This document shows positions 25,548-34,488 of a stretch of 38,865 nucleotides of DNA, piece by piece; within the stretch, counting starts at the first letter, position 1, and the number at the start of each line of letters is the position of its first letter. Both the position numbers and the translations under genes were made by a program. The DNA is from Bacteroidota bacterium (GTDB lineage: Bacteria > Bacteroidota > Bacteroidia > Bacteroidales > JAAUTT01). The notes under the pieces were generated by a model that saw nothing but the letters and a program-made list of their open reading frames with translations, searched no databases and had not been told where the DNA came from. The stretch spans positions 1 through 38,865 of the forward strand of contig JAIFLU010000026.1 of NCBI GenBank assembly GCA_020048915.1, in the 5' to 3' direction.

Positions 25548-26340
25548 GTATAAGTCGTAAGTAGTAAGTATTTAGTAGTAAGTAGTAAGACAAAAGGCTA
25601 AGTAATTAAAACACACTTCGACTCCGCTCTGCCAGACGAACTGTAACAGTGTCACCCAGAGTCGAAGTGTGCTTCGTAACGATATAAAATGTTTTTTTAG
25701 AATTAGTAAGACAAGCAGGTTAAATAATTATTCAGCAATGTCGTTTAGTTAAGAATCGATGTTTGACCCCAGCTGGGGTCAGATGTTTATAGAAGGTTCA
25801 ATTATTCTACAAACAGGCGACCCCAGCCGGGGTCGAATATCCTTAACTAATCGATATTGAATTATTCAGGCTTATTTCCGATAATTGTCGGGAGTAAGCT
25901 TTTTTTATTGAAAATAGTAATTCATTACCCCCGATGGGATAACATGTTTATAGAAAAAGAATATTATAGATTTTAGAATATGACCCCGACCGGGGTCAAA
26001 CCATTGCATTATCGTAAATGCTAGAAACATTGTACCTCGCGGAGGTTATTTATTGTATCGCGCTTAATATAACCCTGGTAGAATTCTTAAGGCAGAGCGG
26101 AGTCGAAGCCTGCTTTGAAACGAAACAGAATGGGTTTAAAGATGTAGTAAGTCCTAAGTCGTAAGTATTTAGTAGTAAGTAGTAAGGCATGGATTTTAAA
26201 TAATTAATGCACACTTCGGCTTCGCTCAGTGTGACACTGGTACGGTTAGTCAGGCAGAGCGGAGTCGATGCATGCTTTTTACAGAAATAACTTCCTAAGA
26301 TTTCCCGGTTTTTTCAATCTCTTATATTCTACTTAATGCT
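25548..26340. repeat. Repeat-rich gene-free stretch
   Basis: No gene is visible in 25545-26557. It holds AGTAGTAAGTATTTAG tracts (25548-25590 and 26143-26187). TTCGACTC/GAGTCGAA inverted repeats lie near 25613-25672 and 26209-26275. Three GACCCCxxCxGGGGTC palindromes lie near 25767, 25820 and 25982. An outer inverted pair (AGTTAAGAATCGAT near 25746, ATCCTTAACTAATCGAT near 25839) brackets the first two. Confidence 0.7.
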
Positions 26341-26384
26341 ATCGATATATATCTATTTCAAGCTATATCCCTTTTTCTATAAAA

Positions 26385-26451
26385 TGTGTGAATGATGTAA
26401 TTCTTGCCTTGAATTATGTAATGCTTTTCGCCCTTGCTTCAAGTACTTTTA
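26385..26451 (+). promoter_or_regulatory. 21-bp direct-repeat stress promoter, copy 7
   Basis: TGTGTGAATG is followed by ATGTAAT (26395-26401), with ATGTAAT (26416-26422) 21 bp away. The -7 is TACTTTTA at 26444-26451, ending 50 bp after half-site 1. The leader to the csbD-like ATG is about 106 nt, longer than in the other copies. Confidence 0.72.
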
Positions 26452-26557
26452 TACAGGATGTCTCTAAAGGAAAAGGATTACTATAATAGACATTAGTTCT
26501 TGCTTTTCTAAACAACCGACTTTACATAACAATTATTCAATACTAAAAATAAATATT

Positions 26558-26758
26558 ATGGATCTTATTATAAACCAGGGGAACTGGGACCAGCTTAAAA
26601 CCAAGCTTCGGGAAAGATATCCCCAATTAACGGATGCAGATATGCACCACGACGAAGGGAAAGAACAAAGCATGCTTCGGATGGTTGAGTACAAACTCCA
26701 AAAAACCAAGGAAGAAATGCGCGAAATTATTGCGGAATATGGCTTGTTTTCGCCATAG
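26558..26758 (+). CDS. CsbD-family stress protein (copy 2)
   Basis: This 66-residue protein has the CsbD pattern NQGNWDQLKTKLRERYPQLT, DADMHHDEGKEQSMLRMVEYKLQKTKEEMREII. It is closer to the copy at 35421 (Asp-rich DDxxH/DADMHHDEGKE region) than to that at 10869. It stands alone behind direct-repeat promoter 7. Biochemical role is unknown. Confidence 0.9.
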   Translation: MDLIINQGNWDQLKTKLRERYPQLTDADMHHDEGKEQSMLRMVEYKLQKTKEEMREIIAEYGLFSP

Positions 26759-26967
26759 AGGTGAATGAAATATGCGAACTAAGTGTTGAATTTTATGAAG
26801 ACAAAGGCTCAAATTTCAAGGGTAGCAAGTTAACGAGATTTAATTTTTATTGGAAATAGAGACAAATCATAATTCCACTTTCAACATTCGGTTCGCATCC
26901 TTCTATTCTAAAATTAGTTTTGAAGAAATAAATCGGATCACAAAATCAATTATTTATAAATACTGCT

Positions 26968-27093
26968 ATGAAAACAAAAGATCTTCACATACTGCACAAT
27001 AACCTGAGTTTTGGCGAAAGGTTTAACACTTTTGCCTTAGACCTGCTATTAGTACTTTCGATTATGTTCGCATTAACATTTATATTATACTAA
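26968..27093 (+). CDS. 41-residue single-helix membrane peptide
   Basis: A short open frame starting MKTKDLHILHNNLSFGERF ends in a hydrophobic helix (LDLLLVLSIMFALTFILY). It lies between the second CsbD gene and a strong terminator hairpin at 27115. Coding status rests on the clean membrane helix and the position only, and no homology is claimed. Confidence 0.5.
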   Translation: MKTKDLHILHNNLSFGERFNTFALDLLLVLSIMFALTFILY

Positions 27094-27114
27094 CAGCTTT
27101 GAATATTCTAAATT

Positions 27115-27180
27115 GCTGGCGCGTGTTTGCAATACGTGCATCAAATTCCACACACATTGCAAACATGCGCTAGCTTTTTA
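27115..27180 (+). terminator. Long hairpin terminator before glgP
   Basis: Arms GCTGGCGCGTGTTTGCAAT (27115-27133) and ATTGCAAACATGCGCTAGC (27156-27174) pair over 19 bp with two mismatches and end in TTTTTAT. The GCTGGCGC core recurs at other intergenic sites. Confidence 0.75.
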
Positions 27181-27269
27181 TTTAATCAGCTGCACTGCTT
27201 TCTGGTTCAAATAATTGATATACCCGCCAGATTCTAATATCATACATTCGAAAACGTATAGGAGCACCC

Positions 27270-29813
27270 ATGAGCCTGAAAATAAATTCTAAAAAACCTT
27301 TGTATAGTTTTTTACCTACCGATGTCGAAGGTTTTGATTCCCTGGTAGAGCTTACGCTCGACATGAGATGGTCGTGGGACCATTCGGCTGACGAAGTTTG
27401 GAGCAAACTCGATCCGGCACATTGGGAACTCACCCATAACCCATGGTTGGTGCTACAGACTGTCTCGCGCGATCATTTCCAATCGGTGATGAATGATGCT
27501 GAATTTCGAAATAAGATTTACACCCTTGTAAAATTAAGAAAAGATGCAAACACAACACCCGCATGGTTTCAAAAGAATCACCCAAAAACACTGTTAACCA
27601 GTGTGGCTTATTTTTGCATGGAGTTTATGCTGAGTGAGGCTCTTCCGATATATTCGGGAGGATTGGGCAATGTAGCCGGCGATCAGCTCAAAACAGCAAG
27701 CGATTTAGGGGTACCTGTAATTGGTATTGGCCTCCTTTATCAACAGGGTTATTTTCGGCAGGAAATTGACAGAAATGGCCAGCAACAAGCCCTTTACCCT
27801 TACAACGATCCTGGTCAATTACCTGTTACACCACTGCGCCAGCCCAATGGAGAATGGCTGCGATTAAAGATTGTCTTGCCGGGATACACCGTATGGCTGC
27901 GTGTTTGGCAGGTTCAGGTAGGAAGAGTAAAACTTTATCTTTTAGATAGCAATGATGCCGCAAATTTTCCAAACCACCGGGGTATCACCAGCGAGCTTTA
28001 TGGAGGTGGATCGGAGCTTAGGTTAAAACAGGAAATGGTTTTGGGAATAGGAGGATGGCGGCTTCTGAATGCACTGGATATTCATCCGCAGGTTTGTCAT
28101 CTCAACGAAGGACATGCCGCGTTTGCAATTTTAGAACGTGCATACAGTTTTATGAACGAAACCGGGCAATCTTTTGAGGTTGCCCTGGCAGCTACCAGAG
28201 CCGGCAATCTTTTTACTACACATACAGCAGTGGCTGCAGGGTTCGATTGTTTTTCCCCGTTACTTATAGAACAATACCTTGGTGGATATGCAGAGGAAAA
28301 GCTTGGAATTACCTGTCAGCAATTATTATCCTTAGGCCGTAAAAATCCAAACGACGAATCGGAGAAATTTAACATGGCTTATCTGGCAATTCGTGGAAGT
28401 GGGGCGGTAAACGGTGTAAGCCGACTGCACGGGGAAGTGAGCCGTCATTTGTTTGAACCCCTATTTCCAAAATGGCCCACTACAGAAGTACCCGTAGGAT
28501 ATGTTACCAATGGTGTACATATGCCAACCTGGGACTCCAAAGAAGCTGACGAAATATGGACAGAAACCTGTGGAAAAGACCGGTGGCTGGGAATGACCAA
28601 TACCCTCGAACAGGATATTCGAAGTGTTTCGGACGAACGGCTTTGGGAAATGCGAACAAATGCCAATGCAGCCCTTATTGATTTTGCCTCGGAACATTTT
28701 TCACGACAGCTTTTAGGCTCTGGCATTTCTCCCGAATCAATCGATCGCGCAAAACATATTTTTGATCCATCTATTTTAACGCTGGGCTTTGCCCGTCGTT
28801 TTGCAACCTATAAACGCCCCAATTTATTGTTGCACGATCCGCAACGGTTACTTCGCCTTTTAAAAAATCCAAAGTATCCGGTTCAGCTTATTATTTCGGG
28901 CAAAGCGCATCCTGCTGATCTGGCAGGCCAGAATTTAATTAAAGAATGGATTCAATTTATAAAGTATAATGGGGTTCGTCCTCCGGTAATTTTCCTGGCA
29001 GATTACGACATGCATGTATCCGAAAACCTGGTGCAGGGAGTAGATGTATGGATAAATACACCGCGTCGCCCCTGGGAAGCCAGTGGTACCAGTGGCATGA
29101 AAGTGTTGGTGAATGGCGGAATTAATTTATCGGTACTCGATGGCTGGTGGGCCGAGGCCTATAACCCCAAAGTGGGATGGGCATTAGGAGACGGCAATGA
29201 ACATAGCGACGAGGAGACCTGGGATGCCATTGAAGCCGAACAGCTTTATACAATTTTGGAACAGGAAGTCGTCCCCGAATTTTACAACCGGAACGAAAAA
29301 GGCATTCCCGTTAAATGGATTGCCCGAATGCGCGAAAGCATGGCACAACTTACCCCTAAATTCTCTGCTGATAGAACTGTGCGCGAATATACAGAGAAGC
29401 ATTACATCCCTGCTGCAATAACCTATTTGGAACGCACTTCTGATAAAGGCGAAAAAGCGAAGATACTGAATGATAGGCTTCATTCTCTAAATCAAAATTG
29501 GGAATCGATGAGCTTTGGCGAAGCCAAATTCGAAAAAATTGGACAACAATATAAGTTCGATGTTCAGCTTTTTGTCAACAACATCGACCCGGATGCGGTT
29601 CAGGTTGAGTTATTTGCCCAGGGAATAAATCAGTTAGCTCCAACTGTTCAAAAGATGAAAAAAGGTAAAAAAATAACCGGCTCCGGCAATGGATATAATT
29701 TTAGTGTATTGGCAACAGCCGATCGCCTTGCTTCAGACTATACCGTCAGGGCAATACCTAATCTTCCAGTTTCTGTACCACTTGAAATTTCGAAGATATT
29801 ATGGCAGCGGTAA
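27270..29813 (+). CDS. glgP: Alpha-glucan phosphorylase (GT35, short type)
   Basis: This 847-residue protein has a DUF3417-like N-terminus (about 14-130, DSLVELTLDMRWSWDHSADE) and the GT35 catalytic region. Visible motifs are YFCMEFMLSEALPIYSGGLG, HLNEGHAAFAILE and RFATYKRP, plus the pyridoxal-phosphate site RPWEASGTSGMK with Lys611, followed by DGWWAEAY. This subfamily phosphorolyses glycogen or maltodextrin to glucose-1-phosphate in the cytoplasm. The length matches the bacterial short type. It opens a carbohydrate block that runs to 33675. No promoter of the direct-repeat type precedes it. Confidence 0.93.
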   Translation: MSLKINSKKPLYSFLPTDVEGFDSLVELTLDMRWSWDHSADEVWSKLDPAHWELTHNPWLVLQTVSRDHFQSVMNDAEFRNKIYTLVKLRKDANTTPAWFQKNHPKTLLTSVAYFCMEFMLSEALPIYSGGLGNVAGDQLKTASDLGVPVIGIGLLYQQGYFRQEIDRNGQQQALYPYNDPGQLPVTPLRQPNGEWLRLKIVLPGYTVWLRVWQVQVGRVKLYLLDSNDAANFPNHRGITSELYGGGSELRLKQEMVLGIGGWRLLNALDIHPQVCHLNEGHAAFAILERAYSFMNETGQSFEVALAATRAGNLFTTHTAVAAGFDCFSPLLIEQYLGGYAEEKLGITCQQLLSLGRKNPNDESEKFNMAYLAIRGSGAVNGVSRLHGEVSRHLFEPLFPKWPTTEVPVGYVTNGVHMPTWDSKEADEIWTETCGKDRWLGMTNTLEQDIRSVSDERLWEMRTNANAALIDFASEHFSRQLLGSGISPESIDRAKHIFDPSILTLGFARRFATYKRPNLLLHDPQRLLRLLKNPKYPVQLIISGKAHPADLAGQNLIKEWIQFIKYNGVRPPVIFLADYDMHVSENLVQGVDVWINTPRRPWEASGTSGMKVLVNGGINLSVLDGWWAEAYNPKVGWALGDGNEHSDEETWDAIEAEQLYTILEQEVVPEFYNRNEKGIPVKWIARMRESMAQLTPKFSADRTVREYTEKHYIPAAITYLERTSDKGEKAKILNDRLHSLNQNWESMSFGEAKFEKIGQQYKFDVQLFVNNIDPDAVQVELFAQGINQLAPTVQKMKKGKKITGSGNGYNFSVLATADRLASDYTVRAIPNLPVSVPLEISKILWQR

Positions 29814-29930
29814 GTCAGAAGATCGAAGTTAGAAGACGGAAGGCAGAAGCAAAACCAAACTTCGTTTTCCAGTCTTCAGTCTTCGGACTCCCGTCTCCCG
29901 TCTCCCGTCTCCCGTCGTCAATCTAAAAAA
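29813..29930. repeat. Purine tract then pyrimidine tract (GAAGACGG / CCGTCTTC type)
   Basis: After the glgP stop the + strand is rich in AGAAGACGGAAG-like units to about 29850, then in CTTCGGACTCCCGTCTCCCG-like units to about 29920. The halves are mutually complementary in part. The same style fills 31925-32490. Confidence 0.65.
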
Positions 29931-29952
29931 ATATTAGAACAATCGATATTTA

Positions 29953-30606
29953 ATGCGTATGAACCCCAAAACCTCTAAATCAGTAGCTATTATAGTTGCC
30001 CACCCCGATGATGAAACATTATGGGCTGGTGGTACAATATTGAGCCATCCATCATGGAATTGTTATATCGCTTGTTTAAGTCGTGGAAGCGATGTTGATC
30101 GCGCCGGAAGGTTTCAGAAAGCATTAATGAACCTGAAATCCGAAGGAATTATTGGTGATATGGATGATGGCCCCGATCAAACGCCCTTAACAGGGAATGA
30201 AACGGAGAATGCTATTGTAGATTTATTATCATCAAAACACTTCGACCTGATAATTACGCATAACCCCTGTGGGGAATATACCCGACACCTGCGGCACGAA
30301 GAAGTGAGCAAATCGGTAATAAACCTTTGGCATACGGGTAAAATTTCTGCCAGCGAACTTTGGACATTTGCTTACGAAGACGGGTATAAAGAATATTATC
30401 CAAAGGCTGTTGATAAAGCTTCGATATTCCACACCCTTATTAAACCTTTATGGAATAGAAAATACAATATCATAACCAAAACCTATGGTTTTGAAAAAGA
30501 TAGCTGGGAAGCGCAAACAACTCCTCGTGCAGAGGCGTTCTGGCAGTTTACAGAACCGGAACAGGCAAAAAAGTGGCTTGATGAATTTGAAAATGTGAGA
30601 GTTTGA
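29953..30606 (+). CDS. PIG-L (LmbE-like) deacetylase family protein
   Basis: This 217-residue protein carries the family's metal-site motif AHPDDETLWAGG (His17, Asp19-20) and the later HNPCGEYTRHLRHEEV with paired histidines. PIG-L enzymes remove acetyl groups from N-acetylglucosamine-type sugars and need zinc. It is flanked by glgP and a glycosyltransferase gene, so a sugar-modification role is likely. The acceptor cannot be told. Confidence 0.88.
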   Translation: MRMNPKTSKSVAIIVAHPDDETLWAGGTILSHPSWNCYIACLSRGSDVDRAGRFQKALMNLKSEGIIGDMDDGPDQTPLTGNETENAIVDLLSSKHFDLIITHNPCGEYTRHLRHEEVSKSVINLWHTGKISASELWTFAYEDGYKEYYPKAVDKASIFHTLIKPLWNRKYNIITKTYGFEKDSWEAQTTPRAEAFWQFTEPEQAKKWLDEFENVRV

Positions 30607-30649
30607 AAAATGTGCCTATTCCGAAACGTTTTTCCCTAAATAATTAATC

Positions 30650-30765
30650 CACACTTCGACTCCGCTCAGTGTGACAATAATACCCGTTTGTCAGGCTGAG
30701 CGGAGTCGAAGCCTCCTCATTTGGCGCCTGCGCACGTTTGCAACACGGACACGAATTAGCATTTT
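30650..30765. repeat. TTCGACTCCGCTCAG inverted repeat plus GCGCCTGCGCACGTTTGCAACACG
   Basis: A pair of arms around 30656 and 30705 (TTCGACTCCGCTCAG / CTGAGCGGAGTCGAA) is followed by a GGCGCCTGCGCACG element, all in the gap between the deacetylase and glycosyltransferase genes. Nothing coding is seen there. Confidence 0.65.
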
Positions 30766-30782
30766 ATATTCAATTATTTATT

Positions 30783-31925
30783 ATGAAAGTATTAGTATTA
30801 TACGATTACCCTCCTTCACCCGGAGGTCTTGCAACCCAGGGAGACTTACTCTATAAAGGCCTTCTCGAAATGGGTGTCGATGCCCATGCAGTTCATTTTG
30901 AATCGGCACAGGAAAAAGAATGGTATTACCGTTGGTTTGAACCAGATGTAGTGGTAGGAGTAGGGTATTGGGGGCATACTCCGCAGTTGGTGCTTCACCC
31001 GCAGCGGTATGGAGTTCAGCCTGTTCCCTGGTTGGTAGCCGATGGGTATATTGCAAATTACCAGGAAGTATTAAATGCGCTACCGCTCATATTGGTAACA
31101 TCAAATTGGGTAAAAGAAATGTATGTGCGCGATGGAATTAATAGCGATATTATAGAAGTATTGCCAGTAGGATGTAATACCGATTCGTTTATTCCTTTCA
31201 AAAAGGATGACCCGAAAATTTTGGCGGTACGCGAGTCATTGGGTGTTGCACCCGATCAGCTAATGTTACTTACTGTGGGGGGGGATGCTGCTTCGAAAGG
31301 TGCACAGGAAGTAATGCAAGCCCTGGCAATTATTGATAAAAAAGCACCCGACTGGAAATATGTCTGCAAGGTATGGCCGCAACCCCGAACCAAGGCTCAA
31401 AACCTAATAGACCTGGAAATGGCTGTTCATTTGGGAATTGAAAAAAATGTTACCTATGCTACAAACACCATTTCACGTAGTTTTATGCCATACCTGATTG
31501 GTGCATGCGATATATATGCAGCCCCATCGCGGTTAGAGGGTTTTGGGATGCCTCAAGTGGAAGCAGGGGCATGTGGAAAACCGGTTGTAAGTATTAAAGC
31601 GATGGGGATGCTGGATACGCTTATTCACGGCGAAACAGCACTCCTGGCAGGTGTAGCACAAAAAATTGTGGTGGATCATGTAACTCTTGGAGGCGAATCG
31701 GGATTTGAAGCCAAGCATAATGTAATATTTGAAGAGCCACGAACAGTAGATTACCGTGCAAATGTCCAGGATATTGCCAGGTATTTGATGACCCTGATGA
31801 CCGATGCCGAATTGCGCGATAAAATGGGCAAAGCAGGCAGGGAGAGGGTAGTGGAAAACTTTGACTACCGAGTTGTAGCAAAAAGATTTGTTCAGATAAT
31901 GAAAGATAAATTGGGGATAGTTTAG
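30783..31925 (+). CDS. GT4-like glycosyltransferase
   Basis: This 380-residue protein from the ATG at 30783 has an in-frame TTG at 30738 that is less likely because it falls in a repeat. It has a GT-B fold with N-terminal YDYPPSPGGLATQGDLLYKG and the C-terminal donor domain motifs LLTVGGDAASKGAQEVMQAL, YAAPSRLEGFGMPQVEAGACGKPVVS and GETALLAG. It has no signal peptide and acts in the cytoplasm. It sits after the PIG-L deacetylase gene, a common pairing for N-acetylsugar glycosides. The substrate is unknown. Confidence 0.87.
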   Translation: MKVLVLYDYPPSPGGLATQGDLLYKGLLEMGVDAHAVHFESAQEKEWYYRWFEPDVVVGVGYWGHTPQLVLHPQRYGVQPVPWLVADGYIANYQEVLNALPLILVTSNWVKEMYVRDGINSDIIEVLPVGCNTDSFIPFKKDDPKILAVRESLGVAPDQLMLLTVGGDAASKGAQEVMQALAIIDKKAPDWKYVCKVWPQPRTKAQNLIDLEMAVHLGIEKNVTYATNTISRSFMPYLIGACDIYAAPSRLEGFGMPQVEAGACGKPVVSIKAMGMLDTLIHGETALLAGVAQKIVVDHVTLGGESGFEAKHNVIFEEPRTVDYRANVQDIARYLMTLMTDAELRDKMGKAGRERVVENFDYRVVAKRFVQIMKDKLGIV

Positions 31926-32490
31926 AAGAAAAAGTTAGAAGTTTGAAGTCAGAAGACCGAAGAGGGAAGTGAAAAAGGTTAGAAGTCAGAAGACGGAAGA
32001 CGGAAGAGGGAAGTGAAAAAGGTTAGAAGTCAGAAGACCGGAGATGGAAGTGAAAAAGGTTAGAAGTCAGAAGACGGAAGACGGAAGAATGAAGAGGGAA
32101 GTGAAAAAGGCGGGAAGTCAGAAGACGGAAGACCGAAGGTTGGGAAAAAAGAGACAGGAAGATTGAAATTTTCTGATGGTTTCACTTTCTCATCATCAAA
32201 CTGCCTTTTTCTTTTTCTTCCGACTTCAGTCTCCAAACTTCCATCTTCGGTCTTCGGACTTCCGACTCCCAACTCCCAACCTTCTTCGGTCTTTGGACTG
32301 TCTTCTAACTTCGGTCTCCCGACTCCCGACTTCGGACTGTCTTCGGTCTCCCGACTCCCAACTCCCAACCTTCTTCGGTCTTCCGACTTCCGACTTCGGA
32401 CTGTCTTCGGTCTTCCGACTTCCGACTTCGGACTGTCTTCGGTCTTCCGACTTCCGACTTCCAGCCCTCTTCCACTCCCGCCTTCAAACT
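31925..32490. repeat. Large GAAGACGGAAG / CTTCGGTCTTCCGAC low-complexity field
   Basis: The first half (31925-32155) is purine-rich (GTCAGAAGACGGAAGACGGAAG units). The second half (32215-32475) is pyrimidine-rich (CTTCGGTCTTCCGACTTCCGAC units). The two halves are complementary and could fold into a long hairpin. Several long open frames here encode only repeat-derived sequence and are not genes. Confidence 0.75.
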
Positions 32491-32502
32491 AAAAAAAATG
32501 TC

Positions 32503-33675
32503 ATGCAAACAGATTATTTACAGGAAATTGAATTAGCAAAAAAAGCCGCCATTGAAGTATTAATTCATAATTCGCACGGGCCATTCCAGGGACTTCCACG
32601 TACGGCAGGTTGGGGATATCCCGAGCCATACACGCGTGATTTGATGTTTTCCATCCTCGGTATTGCCGTTTCGGGTAATCAGAAATTACTGGAAAGTATT
32701 CGAAAAGTATTGGAAACACTTGCAAAAAACCAAACAGAACATGGACATATACCTTCGCTGGTGCACGATAAAGACGATCGTGGTTCAAGCGATACTACCC
32801 CACTATTTTTATTGGGTGTAGGGATATATCGAAAAGTCACAGGTGAATTAGATTTTCTGAAAAGTGCTGTCGAAAAATCATTGACATGGATGGAATACCA
32901 AAGTCCGTCGGACAGGTTTTTGGTTGCCCAGCAACCAACCAGCGACTGGCGCGACGAACAATGGGTTACCGGATATGGATTATTTGTAAATACGCTGGTA
33001 TATAGTTATCTCCGAATATTTGACCAGCACGAACGAGCCGATAAGGTGCGTCAGGAAATGAGCCGGTTTACTATTACAGAGGGAACCATCCATCGTCATG
33101 TTCACGAAGGCTTGGTGGTAAAGTACAAACCATACTACGCTTTCTGGTCCTATAAAATTCATAGCAGTGAACGATTCGACTTATTGGGTAACAGTTTGGC
33201 TATTCTTTCTGGTTTAGCATCGCCTACACGGGCCGATGAAATGATTTCGTGGATTGAAGAAGAATGCGAGGGCATGAGGAAAAGAGGGGAATTGGCTGTT
33301 GACCTGCCCCCTAATTTTTTCCCCTTTATTAAACCCGAAGAACCCGATTGGCTCCCTCGTTACCGATCGTTTAACAATCCCGGGGAGTATCATAATGGAG
33401 GTATTTGGCCTTTTATCTGCGGGTTTTATGTAGCTGCTTTAGTTGCAGCAAAACGCTATACCCTCGCCAGGGAAAAGCTTGTGGCTCTTACCCTTTGTAT
33501 AAAAACGCCTCATTTCGAAAATGTTAGTTATGGGTTTAACGAATGGATAAAAGCTCAGGATGGCAATCCTATGGGGCAGGACTGGCAGACCTGGAGCGCT
33601 GCTCTTTACCTCTATGCGGCAAAGTGTGTAGAAGAAAAAAGTACCCCGTTTTTTAATGAAATGCGAACGAAGTAA
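32503..33675 (+). CDS. Six-hairpin (alpha/alpha-barrel) glycoside hydrolase, amylo-1,6-glucosidase or GH100-like
   Basis: This 390-residue protein has its start set at the ATG at 32503 because upstream frames read through the low-complexity repeat. Motifs fit a six-hairpin glycosidase: GWGYPEPYTRDLMFSILG, GHIPSLVHDKDDRGSSDTTPLF, SDWRDEQWVTGYGLFVNTLV and NPGEYHNGGIWPFICGFYVA. Similar proteins are annotated as amylo-alpha-1,6-glucosidase or neutral invertase. It has no signal peptide and closes the carbohydrate block, so cytoplasmic debranching or oligosaccharide hydrolysis is plausible. Confidence 0.8.
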   Translation: MQTDYLQEIELAKKAAIEVLIHNSHGPFQGLPRTAGWGYPEPYTRDLMFSILGIAVSGNQKLLESIRKVLETLAKNQTEHGHIPSLVHDKDDRGSSDTTPLFLLGVGIYRKVTGELDFLKSAVEKSLTWMEYQSPSDRFLVAQQPTSDWRDEQWVTGYGLFVNTLVYSYLRIFDQHERADKVRQEMSRFTITEGTIHRHVHEGLVVKYKPYYAFWSYKIHSSERFDLLGNSLAILSGLASPTRADEMISWIEEECEGMRKRGELAVDLPPNFFPFIKPEEPDWLPRYRSFNNPGEYHNGGIWPFICGFYVAALVAAKRYTLAREKLVALTLCIKTPHFENVSYGFNEWIKAQDGNPMGQDWQTWSAALYLYAAKCVEEKSTPFFNEMRTK

Positions 33676-33733
33676 GCTTAGTAACAAAGTAATTTTTTTC
33701 CAATAACTGATTCATTTTTTAAAACCAATTTAT

Positions 33734-34231
33734 ATGACAGCAACTGAATTCAATTACAGACTTTTAACCCTGCAAAAGAACCTGATTAAGTTTGCTTACA
33801 AGTTAACAGAAGATAAGGATGATGCAGAGGACCTTTTACAGGAAACTTACTTAAAAGCGCTCAAATGTTGCAACCAGTTTGTAGATGAATCTAATTTTGA
33901 GGGTTGGACGTTCACCATCATGAAGCATACCTTTATTAATAATTACCGACGGAGTATCCGTCAAAATGCATTCCGGGATACCACCAACGATCATTTTTTT
34001 ATAAATCAATCAAGAGCAAACTGCTCGGATAATCCGGATTCTATCTTTTCAGAAAAGGAGATAGCACAAAACATTGAAAATTTACATGAAATGTACCGCG
34101 AACCCTTTAAAATGCATATTTATGGATTCAGCTATAAAGAAATTTCCCAGGAATTAAATCTTCCTATCGGAACCATAAAAAGCAGAATTTTTGTTTCGCG
34201 AAAAAAGCTAATGACAAATTTGAGCGAATAA
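33734..34231 (+). CDS. ECF-type RNA polymerase sigma factor
   Basis: This 165-residue sigma-70 family ECF factor has region 2 at about 10-75 (LIKFAYKLTEDKDDAEDLLQETYLKALKCC) and region 4 at about 105-160 (MYREPFKMHIYGFSYKEISQ, GTIKSRIFVSRKKLM). No anti-sigma factor gene is visible on either side, so it may be controlled otherwise. It stands between the glycosidase gene and a gene-poor repeat stretch. Confidence 0.9.
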   Translation: MTATEFNYRLLTLQKNLIKFAYKLTEDKDDAEDLLQETYLKALKCCNQFVDESNFEGWTFTIMKHTFINNYRRSIRQNAFRDTTNDHFFINQSRANCSDNPDSIFSEKEIAQNIENLHEMYREPFKMHIYGFSYKEISQELNLPIGTIKSRIFVSRKKLMTNLSE

Positions 34232-34384
34232 AATGTGAGAAGACATAGAGACAAAGAAGGGAAAATCGCTTGTGATTTATAAAACTCTTTGTCCTCTGTG
34301 CTTTCTCTATACCTAAAATTATTAAATAATGCGAATTAAGGTTTGAGGAATTGATTTTGACTATTGTTGAATTATCGTATCGCA

Positions 34385-34470
34385 CCACGCCATAGGTGTG
34401 GAAAGTGAATAGCCCCGGGTAAAACCCGGGGCTAAGAAATGCCCCCGAAACCCGCAACCGCATAGCGGTT
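34385..34470. repeat. Hairpin array upstream of the dead transposase
   Basis: Three hairpins lie here: CCACGCC/GGTGTGG (34385-34401), a perfect AGCCCCGGGT/ACCCGGGGCT (34411-34433) and AACCG/CGGTT (34456-34470). They match the style of the array at 34941-35025 and of 29-170. Confidence 0.7.
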
Positions 34471-34488
34471 GAATAAATTAAATGTCCT

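Noticed and set aside
25548..26557. A hidden gene in the 1-kb gap before promoter 7
   Set aside because: The stretch is filled with repeats, and no frame with start, length and composition like its neighbours was found.
29953..31925. PIG-L plus glycosyltransferase read as bacillithiol genes bshB/bshA
   Set aside because: The glycosyltransferase lacks BshA-like start sequence as far as I can tell, no bshC is nearby, and the setting is alpha-glucan metabolism.
32163..32502. Long open frames over 32163-32492 and an extended N-terminus of the glycosidase from 32176
   Set aside because: They read only the CTTCGG/GACTTCC low-complexity repeat. The conserved glycosidase sequence begins after the ATG at 32503.
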